Positions 21,106 to 29,391 of a stretch of 64,000 nt of DNA are shown here, one piece after another. Location: contig JAGWVA010000004.1 in assembly GCA_028875855.1 (NCBI GenBank), positions 1-64,000 of the forward strand, read 5' to 3'. Position numbers and translations under genes: made by a program. Position 1 is the stretch's first letter, and each line of letters begins with the position of its first letter. Under the pieces are notes generated by a model. The model was not told where the DNA came from and made no database searches. It saw nothing but the letters and a program-made list of their open reading frames with translations. The DNA is from Paracoccaceae bacterium. GTDB taxonomy: Bacteria; Pseudomonadota; Alphaproteobacteria; Rhodobacterales; Rhodobacteraceae.

Positions 21106-23976
21106 TCAGCCCTTGGGCAGGGTCAGCTGCACGTTGCGGCCGTTCTTGACGTAATACAGCATGTCTTCCCCGATGGCCGCGACCCGGCCGCCGTCGAGCA
21201 CATCGCCCACATGCACGGTCTTCACCCGACCGCCCGACAGCCGCACCAGCGCCGTGCGGTTCTCGGCGGTTCCGAACACCCCGAGCAGGTTGATCCTGTT
21301 GAGGTTGATGGCGCCAACGATCGTGGCTTCCTTGGCGACAGAGGGGTTGGCAGGCAGAGGGGGCATCTTGGTCGGAGTCTCGGGTTCAGGTTGAGCCTCC
21401 GGGCTCTGCCGCGTTTGGGTGTTAACCGCAAGGGCCGAGGCCACCGCGGCGTTGACACTCTTGTTCAAGGTCTCGTCGGATGCGCGTGAAGCCGCCGTGC
21501 GCATGGCAAGAAGCTGCCGGGGCAGGCCCTTGGGCCGCGGCGAGGCGGCAAGCGCCAGCGGGCTGACCAGATCCGAGGGCGGCGCGCCCAGTGTCGGGCC
21601 ACCGGCGTCGGCCGTCGCGGTCTGGCTGGCGGCGGCTGCGGGCTTGGCAAAGATGCCTGTCGTGGGCCGCGCCTTCGGGCGGACCGAGGGAAGGACCGGC
21701 CCGGCAAGGGGGCGCGGCAGCGGCGTCACGGCGGCGGTCTTTGCGGTGGGCGTCGCCGCCGGTGCCGGGGCCGGCGCTTGCAGCGCTGCGAGAGCGGCGG
21801 GTGCCGTGTCCGCGGCGGGGGCGGGCGCCGCGGCGGCGGGCGAGGCCGGCTGGGGCTGCGGCGGCGGCGTCACCCGGGGCGTGCCGTCATGCCCGTCGGG
21901 GCCCCGCGCGGTCAGCACGGATTGCGGTGCCGAAGGCAGGCTTGGGTCCACGGAGGCCAGCGTGATCTCGCCCGCCGAGGGGGCGGGAGCGGGCGGTTTC
22001 GTCATCGCGGTGGCCTGAAGAACAGCCGTCGGCGCCCCGTCGGAGGCGGTCGCCACCGTGTCCGGGACCGCCGAAGGGGTGGCCGTCACAACCGCGGCAG
22101 GGGCCGTCGCCCCCGAAGATGCCGGGGCCGTCGTGGCGTTGGGCTGCTGGCCGCCGGTTCCCGCATCCCCGACCGAGGCCTGCGTCGCAGATGCGGTCGC
22201 CGCGTCGCCGGCCACGCTGGCCGACGCCTGTTGCGTCTGTGCCGGGGACGCCGCCGGTCCGGCGTCTGGCGTCTGGGCCGCGCCCTGCACCTGCGCCGCG
22301 CCGGGCGGCGCCGTGCGCGACGGCTGCATCGAGGACCAAACGACCACGGCGCCGATCAGCAGAAGCAGGACCAGCGTCAGGATGATGCCCACCTTCAGGG
22401 GCGCACCTTGCGGTTTGCCCTTGCGCGCGCCGAAGACCGTCATCGCCTCGGCCTCCGATGCGGGCCGGGGCACGTCGGGCGGCGTCGTCACCGGGGGCAC
22501 GGCCGGTGCCGGACGGGCCATGCGCGGGGCGTCGGGCGGCGTCAGCCCGGTGGTTGCCTCGACGGGGCTGTCGGGCAGGAAGCGGGAATGGTCCACCCGC
22601 TCGGGCAGTTGAGGGGCCTGCGGCTTCGTCTTGGGCCTCTGCGCCTTGAGGGGCGGCGGCTCGCGGCCTGCGATGCCGCCGGGCGCGGCGGGCTTCGGCT
22701 TCCCGCGCTTGGCCGCGAGGGCGGTCTTCACGGCTTCGGGCATCGCGGTCAGGGTCAGGCGTGCGCCCGCAGGCGGCGCCGGCGTCTCGACCAGCGGTGC
22801 CGACAGGGGGCGAGCCTCCGCCGTCCCGCGACGGCTGAAAAAGGCGGGCCCCGGCGATGCGTCCTGCCCCTGCGGGGACGGGGCCGGGGGCGGCGGCGGG
22901 ATGTCATCCTCGGGAATGACGGGCGATGTCACGCTGACGCGCGGCCGGTCGGTCAGGCCGAAACTGCCCGGCTCCCGAAGTTCCGAGACGCTGGCCGGGG
23001 CGATCACCACATCGTCGTCGTCGATCGCCTCGACAAAGGGAGCCTCGTCCGCCTCGTCCATCTGCCCGGACATGGACGGCGCGCGCAGCTCGGACACCGG
23101 GGCCGGCTTCACGGTCTCGTCCTCAGGGACGGCGGGCACCACGTCCTCGGGCTGGGCCAGGGCGGCGTCCGGCATCACGGCTTCCGCCGCGGGGGCGGCC
23201 TCCGGCGGCGCGTCGACCGGTTCCGGACCCACCGGCGCCGCCTCCGTGGTCGCGTCCCGGGCCTCCTCGGGCCCGGCCGGTGCGGCGTCCTCTACCGGAG
23301 CTTCCGCCGCAGCCGCGTCTTCGACCGCAGCGGGGGCGGCCTCGGGCTCCGCCTCTCCGACCGGCGCGGGCGCGGCATAGGGCTCGGGCGGCGCGGCATC
23401 GGCCATGGGGGCATCGGCGGGCGGCAGGCTTGCGCGTCCGACGATCCGCACCGGCTCCTGATCGCGTTCGAACGTATCGCCGGCCAGCAGCACCGGCGCG
23501 GCGTCCGTCTGGCCGAAGAACGGCTCGCCGGCAAAGTTCAGCGGTTCGGGTATGGCGACGAAGGACACCGGGTTGAACCGATGCTCCAGCGCGAACTGCT
23601 CGGCTTCCTGCAGGGTTTCGCGCGCAACGACGGCGACCTGCACCATCGCGCCGGTGCCGGACCAGGCGAAGACCAGTTCCTCGACCGGATAGGGCGTCGC
23701 CCCGTCCAGTGCGGCGGCGATCTGTTCGCGGCGCTTGGCGACCGAGGGGCCGGGCGCCTCGATCTTGCGGTAAAGGATCTGCGAGGGCGGGATGATCAGC
23801 TTCGTCGTCAGCCCCCGGGGCTCCAGCCCGAGCGCTGTCGCGCGCAGATAGGCCATCGCCTCGCCAAGGTCCGGGGCGTCCAGCGGAACCTCGCCGACAA
23901 CGATCCATCCCCGTCCTGTCCGGTGCAGCAGCGCAATCGCGTCCGGATTGAGGTTGAGAGCAAAACTTGGTTTCAT
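21106..23976 (-). CDS. Large protein with GspL/PilM-like N-terminus, Pro/Ala-rich linkers, one TM segment and GspC/PilP-like C-terminus
   Basis: 956 aa; N-term KLIIPPSQILYRKIEAPG...REQIAAALDGATPYPVEELVFAW; TM KVGIILTLVLLLLIGAVVVW; C-term NLLGVFGTAENRTALVRLSGGRVKTVHVGDVLDGGRVAAIGEDMLYYVKNG. Confidence 0.75.
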   Translation of the reverse strand: MKPSFALNLNPDAIALLHRTGRGWIVVGEVPLDAPDLGEAMAYLRATALGLEPRGLTTKLIIPPSQILYRKIEAPGPSVAKRREQIAAALDGATPYPVEELVFAWSGTGAMVQVAVVARETLQEAEQFALEHRFNPVSFVAIPEPLNFAGEPFFGQTDAAPVLLAGDTFERDQEPVRIVGRASLPPADAPMADAAPPEPYAAPAPVGEAEPEAAPAAVEDAAAAEAPVEDAAPAGPEEARDATTEAAPVGPEPVDAPPEAAPAAEAVMPDAALAQPEDVVPAVPEDETVKPAPVSELRAPSMSGQMDEADEAPFVEAIDDDDVVIAPASVSELREPGSFGLTDRPRVSVTSPVIPEDDIPPPPPAPSPQGQDASPGPAFFSRRGTAEARPLSAPLVETPAPPAGARLTLTAMPEAVKTALAAKRGKPKPAAPGGIAGREPPPLKAQRPKTKPQAPQLPERVDHSRFLPDSPVEATTGLTPPDAPRMARPAPAVPPVTTPPDVPRPASEAEAMTVFGARKGKPQGAPLKVGIILTLVLLLLIGAVVVWSSMQPSRTAPPGAAQVQGAAQTPDAGPAASPAQTQQASASVAGDAATASATQASVGDAGTGGQQPNATTAPASSGATAPAAVVTATPSAVPDTVATASDGAPTAVLQATAMTKPPAPAPSAGEITLASVDPSLPSAPQSVLTARGPDGHDGTPRVTPPPQPQPASPAAAAPAPAADTAPAALAALQAPAPAPAATPTAKTAAVTPLPRPLAGPVLPSVRPKARPTTGIFAKPAAAASQTATADAGGPTLGAPPSDLVSPLALAASPRPKGLPRQLLAMRTAASRASDETLNKSVNAAVASALAVNTQTRQSPEAQPEPETPTKMPPLPANPSVAKEATIVGAINLNRINLLGVFGTAENRTALVRLSGGRVKTVHVGDVLDGGRVAAIGEDMLYYVKNGRNVQLTLPKG

Positions 23977-24142
23977 AACTCGGCTCTAGCACAAGGGATG
24001 TGGGTGGAGGAGGTCGCGCCCTTGGCCTGTGGTTTCTACAGCAGGAAACCGCTCAGGCAAAGGAAATCGCCTTCGGTCTCTTGCCTTCACATGGTCTTGA
24101 GCAGAGCCTCCCGCAAGGCGGCGCAGCGTTGGAGGATATGCG

Positions 24143-24883
24143 ATGAAACGACTACATCTTCTGGGCCTCGCGGTGCTGGCGCTTGCCCCGATCGGGCTGG
24201 CGGGTCCGGCCCGCGCGCAGCCCGCGACGGCGGCGGGAACCGCCCCGGCAGAGGCGGGCGCGACCCTCTCTGTCACCGGCACGGGGCGGGTGAGCCGCGC
24301 CCCCGACATGGCCAGCATCGTTCTGGGGGTAACGGCCGAGGGCAAGACCGCGGCCGAGGCCGTGGCCGGCATGTCGAAGGATCTGGCCGCCGTTCTGGCC
24401 CATGTGCAGACCGAGGGGATCGAGGGGCGCGACGTGCAGACCTCGGGCCTCAGCCTTTCGCCGCGCTGGAGCCAGCCGCGCCCGGGCAGCACCGCGCCGG
24501 CCCGGATCGAGGGATTCGTGGCCTCCAGCCGGGTGACGGTCACCGTCCGCGCGCTCGACCGGCTGGGACGCGTGCTGGATCAGGTGGTGAAGGCCGGGGC
24601 GAACGGCTTTTCGGGGCTGACCTTCGCGCTGTCCGATCCCGCCCCGGTCGAGGATGCGGCGCGCAAGGCGGCGGTGGCGGATGCGATCCACAAGGCGGGC
24701 GTGCTTGCCGCGGCGGCCGGTCTGACGCTCGGCCCGGTGCGCGAGATCTCGGACGAGGCGGTCAGCCGCCCGCCGTTGATGTTCGCCATGAAGGCCGCGC
24801 CGATGGGGTCCGAGGTGCCCGTGGCGCAGGGCGAGATCGACACCCAGGTGACGGTGCGCATGGTCTTCGCGCTCGGCCGGTGA
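24143..24883 (+). CDS. SIMPL domain-containing (DUF541) secreted protein
   Basis: 246 aa; signal peptide; LSVTGTGRVSRAPDMASIVLGVTAEGKTAAEAVA. Confidence 0.9.
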   Translation: MKRLHLLGLAVLALAPIGLAGPARAQPATAAGTAPAEAGATLSVTGTGRVSRAPDMASIVLGVTAEGKTAAEAVAGMSKDLAAVLAHVQTEGIEGRDVQTSGLSLSPRWSQPRPGSTAPARIEGFVASSRVTVTVRALDRLGRVLDQVVKAGANGFSGLTFALSDPAPVEDAARKAAVADAIHKAGVLAAAAGLTLGPVREISDEAVSRPPLMFAMKAAPMGSEVPVAQGEIDTQVTVRMVFALGR

Positions 24884-24902
24884 CGGTCGATCCACCGGGG
24901 GA

Positions 24903-24920
24903 CCCCGCCCTTGGGCGGGG
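24903..24920. terminator. Bidirectional terminator-like hairpin between convergent genes
   Basis: ccccgccc-tt-gggcgggg between SIMPL gene and metY. Confidence 0.55.
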
Positions 24921-24937
24921 CCCGGAGGGCCGGGGGC

Positions 24938-26224
24938 TCAGGCCGTGGCTTTCGCCAGCGCCTGATCGAGGTCGGCGATCAGGTCGTCTGCATTCTCGAT
25001 CCCGATCGACAGGCGCACGACATTGTCCGCCGCCCCCGCCTTGGCGCGCGCCTCGGGCGAAAGCTGGCGGTGCGTGGTCGAGGCCGAATGGATGATGAGC
25101 GACCGCGTATCGCCAAGGTTCGCCACGTGGCTGAAAAGCTCCAGCCCGTTCACCAGCTTCACGCAGGCGTCGTAGCCCCCCTTCAGCGCCACGGTGAAAA
25201 GCGCGCCCGCGCCCTTCGGGCAGATGCGCGCCACGCGTTCGTGATAGGGCGAGGACGGCAGGCCCGCATAGGTCACCGCCTCGACCCGCGGGTCGGCTTC
25301 GAGCCAGGCCGCGACCTTCTGCGCATTCGCCACATGGCGGTCCATCCGCAGGCTCAGCGTCTCGATCCCCATCAGCGTGTAATGCGCGCCCTGCGGGTTC
25401 ATCGTCATGCCCAGATCGCGCAGGCCGATGGCGATGCCGTAGAAGGTGAAGGCCATCGGCCCGAGCGCCTCGTGGAACTTCAGCCCGTGATAGGCGGGCT
25501 CGGGGTCGCTCAGCGACGGGAACTTGCCCGATGCCGACCAGTCGAACGTCCCGGAATCCACCACCGCGCCGCCCGTGACCGTGCCGTTGCCGGTCAGGTA
25601 TTTCGTGGTCGAATGCACCACCAGCGTCGCGCCATGCTCGATCGGGCGACAGAGGTAGGGCGTGGCCGAGGTGTTGTCCACGATCAGCGGCAGCCCCGCC
25701 GCATCGGCGATCTTCGCCACCGCGTCGAGGTCGGTGATATAGCCGCCCGGGTTCGCGATCGACTCGCAGAAGATCGCGCGCGTGTTGTCGTCGATCGCGG
25801 CCGCGACCGCGTCGAGGTCGTCGAAATCGACGAACGTCGCCGACCAGCCGAACTTGCGGATCGTGTTCGAGAATTGCTGCACCGTGCCGCCGTAAAGCCG
25901 GGTCGAGGCCACGATATTGCGCCCCGGCGCCATCAGCGGGAACAGCGCCATGATCTGCGCGGCATGTCCCGACGAGCAGCAGACCGCCCCCGCGCCGCCC
26001 TCGAGCGCCGCGATGCGGTTCTGCAGCGCCCCCACCGTCGGGTTGGTCAGGCGCGAATAGATGTAGCCCACTTCCTGAAGATTGAAGAGCGCCGCCGCGT
26101 GATCGGCGTCCCGAAACACATAGGCCGTCGTCTGGTAGATCGGCACCTGCCGCGCGCCGGTCGCGGGGTCGGGCTCTGCGCCCGCGTGAACTTGGAGCGT
26201 GTCGAAGCCGTAGGTCTTGGTCAT
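24938..26224 (-). CDS. metY: O-acetylhomoserine aminocarboxypropyltransferase / sulfhydrylase
   Basis: Start MTKTYGFDTLQVHAGAEPDPATGARQVPIYQTTAYVF; Cys/Met metabolism PLP enzyme, STTKYLTGNG. Confidence 0.93.
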   Translation of the reverse strand: MTKTYGFDTLQVHAGAEPDPATGARQVPIYQTTAYVFRDADHAAALFNLQEVGYIYSRLTNPTVGALQNRIAALEGGAGAVCCSSGHAAQIMALFPLMAPGRNIVASTRLYGGTVQQFSNTIRKFGWSATFVDFDDLDAVAAAIDDNTRAIFCESIANPGGYITDLDAVAKIADAAGLPLIVDNTSATPYLCRPIEHGATLVVHSTTKYLTGNGTVTGGAVVDSGTFDWSASGKFPSLSDPEPAYHGLKFHEALGPMAFTFYGIAIGLRDLGMTMNPQGAHYTLMGIETLSLRMDRHVANAQKVAAWLEADPRVEAVTYAGLPSSPYHERVARICPKGAGALFTVALKGGYDACVKLVNGLELFSHVANLGDTRSLIIHSASTTHRQLSPEARAKAGAADNVVRLSIGIENADDLIADLDQALAKATA

Positions 26225-26365
26225 GGGGCCCTCCCGTTTGGTTTGACCGAAGCCTAGGCCAAGCCGGGATGGCGCACAATATCGGCGCCTGCGCGGACCT
26301 CTCACGCACTTGGCCCTCCTCCGGCGGGGATCGTCCTCACGGAAAAAAACAGCGTTCCGCCCCGG

Positions 26366-26394
26366 CTTTCACTTTGGCGAAAATATCCCGGGGG
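26366..26394 (-). repeat. Dispersed 3'-end element, copy 2
   Basis: Minus-strand CCCCCGGGATATTTTCGCCAAAGTGAAAG, downstream of the 26432-27424 gene. Confidence 0.7.
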
Positions 26395-26431
26395 GTGAGG
26401 GGGACTGGCCCCCCGCGTTCTTCCCCGACCC

Positions 26432-27424
26432 TTACCGCACCCAGAGCCCCTCGCGCTTCAGAAGGTTGCGGATCGCCTGTTCGCGCCGCGGCAGGTTGTC
26501 GCGGTCAAAAAGCGCCCGGGCCTTCGCGCCCTCGCCCTGAAGCACGAAGCGCTTGACCGGCGCCCAGTCCTTCAGAAGCCGCCGGAAGGTCGGGACGGCC
26601 ATGACGCGTTCCAGCATCTCGACCGCCGCCTCGCTTTCACGGGCGTAAAGCAGCGGCAGGAGCCGGTAATGGCAGGAGACGCGGCCATCCAGCAGCCCCT
26701 CGGGCAGCGTGCCCCGCCCGCCGCCCAGGGCATGGATCACCAGCGGCAGCGCCACCTGATCGAGCCAGGGATCAAGCGGTTGCAGCGCCAGTTCCGGGGG
26801 AGGATCGTCGCGGATGGTGCGCGCGTAATCGACAAAGCGGCGCCCGAACTCGGCCGGGTCGCGGTGGAAGAACCAGCCCGCGTTGAAATACAGGTAGCGC
26901 CGCCAGAATTCGTCCGGCTCGGTCCGGTCGAGCGAGCTTTCGAAATCCAGCCCGAAGCGGTCGTAGAGCGATTTCCAGATCCGGGTGTAGCCCGGCCCGT
27001 AAAGTTCGATCACCGGCCATGTGCCCTCGCGGCGCAGCGAGGCGGTGGGGCGGTCGAAGTCGAAGGGCACCTGATCGAGCCGCGACAGGATCAGCGTGTC
27101 GGTGTCGAAGAAGACGAAGGGTTCGCCCGGGGGCAGGGCGGCCAGCGCCTCGATCTTGTTGCCATGGGGATAGGCGGCGCCGAAGTGGCGCGCGGCGAAA
27201 GGCAGGACGGTCGCGCCCAATTCCGTCAGAAGGCCGCGCGTCTGGGCGCCGATGCGCGGGTCTTCCGGCCAGAGGGGCCCGGGCTGCGGCTCGGCGATGA
27301 AGAGGCGGGCCAGCCGGTCGGGATCGGCCTGCATCAGGCTTCCGGCGAACAGAAGCGCCTCGCGTTCCAGCCGCCCGGCCTGGGCGACGATCAGGATGTT
27401 GAACGCGGGCTTGGGCTGCGACAT
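26432..27424 (-). CDS. Hypothetical protein, GT-A glycosyltransferase-like
   Basis: 330 aa; FVFFDTDTLILSRL (DxD-like), YLYFNAGWFFHRD. Confidence 0.6.
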   Translation of the reverse strand: MSQPKPAFNILIVAQAGRLEREALLFAGSLMQADPDRLARLFIAEPQPGPLWPEDPRIGAQTRGLLTELGATVLPFAARHFGAAYPHGNKIEALAALPPGEPFVFFDTDTLILSRLDQVPFDFDRPTASLRREGTWPVIELYGPGYTRIWKSLYDRFGLDFESSLDRTEPDEFWRRYLYFNAGWFFHRDPAEFGRRFVDYARTIRDDPPPELALQPLDPWLDQVALPLVIHALGGGRGTLPEGLLDGRVSCHYRLLPLLYARESEAAVEMLERVMAVPTFRRLLKDWAPVKRFVLQGEGAKARALFDRDNLPRREQAIRNLLKREGLWVR

Positions 27425-27448
27425 GGCCGGACCTTCCGCCGCCCCGGC

Positions 27449-28243
27449 CTAACCGTTCGGGGTGAAGCGCAGCGACAGGCAGGACATGCCGCCGTCGAGC
27501 TTGGCGCATTCGCTGTTGCCGATCTCGCGCACGTCATAGCCCGCGGCCCGCAGCACCTCTGCCGTCTTCGGAAAGCCCGCGGGCATCAGCACGACGTCGT
27601 TGAAGCGGATCGTGTTGGCGGCGGCTTCCTCGCCCTCGGCCACATGCAGGACGCGGTAGCCCTCGAAGCAGCCCGATGCGGCCAGCCGCCGGGTGGACAG
27701 GATCGTTTCGGCATCAAGCAGCGAGCAGTCCGTCTTGAAATGCAGAACGCCCGGAGGGGTGATGACCTCGCGCACATTGTAGCCCCAGGGCGCGACGAGC
27801 CGCGTCAGCTCGGCGATGCCGGCGGCATCGGTGCGGGCCGAGCGGCCCACGAGGATCTCGCGTTCCGTCGTCAGGATGTCGCCGCCCTCGATGGTGCCGG
27901 GGCCCTCGATGGTGACGACGGTCTCGTAAAGGGCGCGCAGGGTGGGGGCCATCTCGGCCGCCTCGCCCAGCCGCGTGGGCGCGCCGGGCCGCATCACCAC
28001 CGCGCCTTCGCGCAGGCACAGGGCCGTGTCCTCGACAAAGAGCGCATCGGGATAGTCGGGCAGGGCGGGCAGTTCGATCACCGTGGCCCCGGTCGCCTTG
28101 AGGGCTGCGACGTAGTCCGCATGGTGGCGCTGCATCAGCGCAAGGTTCGGCGTGCCGGTATCGACGGCGCGCAGGCCCCGGGTCACCGAAGGAGCCGGCG
28201 CGCGCGTGATCGCATGGGTGAAGCGGAAGGAACGGTCAGACAT
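27449..28243 (-). CDS. Dimethylarginine dimethylaminohydrolase / arginine deiminase-like amidinotransferase
   Basis: 264 aa; LFVEDTALCL, IEGGDILTTER, LHFKTDCSLLD, NSECAKLDGGMSCLSLRF. Confidence 0.9.
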   Translation of the reverse strand: MSDRSFRFTHAITRAPAPSVTRGLRAVDTGTPNLALMQRHHADYVAALKATGATVIELPALPDYPDALFVEDTALCLREGAVVMRPGAPTRLGEAAEMAPTLRALYETVVTIEGPGTIEGGDILTTEREILVGRSARTDAAGIAELTRLVAPWGYNVREVITPPGVLHFKTDCSLLDAETILSTRRLAASGCFEGYRVLHVAEGEEAAANTIRFNDVVLMPAGFPKTAEVLRAAGYDVREIGNSECAKLDGGMSCLSLRFTPNG

Positions 28244-28386
28244 GGCAGGCTCCGGCTGGGTTGCCTCCGGTGGTAGCGGTTTGCCGCCGATGCGTCGAGG
28301 GGGCGATTGCGGTTGCGTCAGGTCAAGGCAAAGCTTGGCGCTTTCTGAAATCTGTCGATTGCTTCGAAACGATGGAGGGCGCGGCC

Positions 28387-28755
28387 ATGGCGATCAACAA
28401 GGAACGGACGAAAGCGGCGACGGCGAAGGCTGCCGAGATCACGGCGACGATGACGGATCTGCAACGCAACGGGCTTGGCGCCGCGGCATGGATGAGTGCG
28501 GCGATGTTCGAGACGGTGACGGCGCTTGGCAACGAGGTCGTGCAATTCGTGGCCGAACGCATCACCGAGGATGTGCGCACCCAGCATGCCCTGATGCATT
28601 GCAAGGATTTCAACGAGATGCAGCGCATCCAGACCGAATTCCTGCGCAAGGCGCTGGAACAGTATTCGGCGGAGTCGGGCCGACTGGTGCAGCTTGGCGC
28701 GGGAGTGATGACCTCGGCCATGCCCAAGCGCGCCAAGGACGCGGGCCCCGTCTGA
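28387..28755 (+). CDS. Phasin family-like small protein
   Basis: MAINKERTKAATAKAAEITATMTDLQRNGLGAAAWMSAAMFETVTALGNEVVQFVAERITED...; GGAGG upstream. Confidence 0.6.
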   Translation: MAINKERTKAATAKAAEITATMTDLQRNGLGAAAWMSAAMFETVTALGNEVVQFVAERITEDVRTQHALMHCKDFNEMQRIQTEFLRKALEQYSAESGRLVQLGAGVMTSAMPKRAKDAGPV

Positions 28756-28802
28756 CGGCGGCCGCGCCGGTCCTGACGTGTGGCGCGTGCGGCGGCGTGG
28801 CC

Positions 28803-28836
28803 GCCTCCGGCGGGGATATTTTTGCCAAGATGAAAG
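28803..28836 (+). repeat. Dispersed 3'-end element, copy 3
   Basis: gcctccggcggggatatttttgccaagatgaaag, downstream of the phasin-like gene. Confidence 0.72.
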
Positions 28837-28851
28837 GCCGGGCCCGGGGAC

Positions 28852-29391
28852 TCAGCCCCGGGCGGCGAGGGATTTCATCACGGTCTCAAGCTCGTGGATG
28901 GCGGTTGCGGCCATGGAGCGGAAGACCATGATGTCGAAACCGTCATCGACGCGGGCGATCACCGCCATCATGTGATTGAGCCCGGTGCGGATGGCGCTGC
29001 CCGCGCCGAAGGCCGCGGGGCGCAGGTCCACCGGCACGAGGCGCGCGAGCGCCTGATCGGCGGCGGGCCCCGTCAGCCGCAACGTGGCCCAGGCGTCGGT
29101 CTGATCGGTCAGCGCGGCCAGGCCGGCAAGGGGCGCGGGATCGGCATTCAGCAGAAAGGCCTGCCCCCGTCCGGTCCACAGGATGCGGGCGTCACCCTTT
29201 GCAAGCGCGCGGCCCGGCGCGGGAAATCCCAGGCCATGGGCCGCCTTCAGCGCCTTGGTGACCGCCGCCTCCTTGCCCTTGAAGGGCTGGACCGAGGTGA
29301 TGCGGTCGGGCGCGGCCCCGGCCAGCGTGAGCGCGCCATGGGTGAGGGGCAAAAGCCCCTCGGTTGCGGAAAGGGCGATAAGCTCAGCCAC
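28852..29391 (-). CDS. soxG: Sarcosine oxidase gamma subunit
   Basis: GTG start VAELIALSATEGLLPLTHGAL; overlaps soxA stop. Confidence 0.85.
   Translation of the reverse strand: MAELIALSATEGLLPLTHGALTLAGAAPDRITSVQPFKGKEAAVTKALKAAHGLGFPAPGRALAKGDARILWTGRGQAFLLNADPAPLAGLAALTDQTDAWATLRLTGPAADQALARLVPVDLRPAAFGAGSAIRTGLNHMMAVIARVDDGFDIMVFRSMAATAIHELETVMKSLAARG

Noticed and set aside
21778-25095. 1105-aa plus-strand ORF antisense to the 956-aa gene
   Set aside because: Arg/Gly-rich composition typical of antisense frames in high-GC DNA; overlaps two well-supported genes
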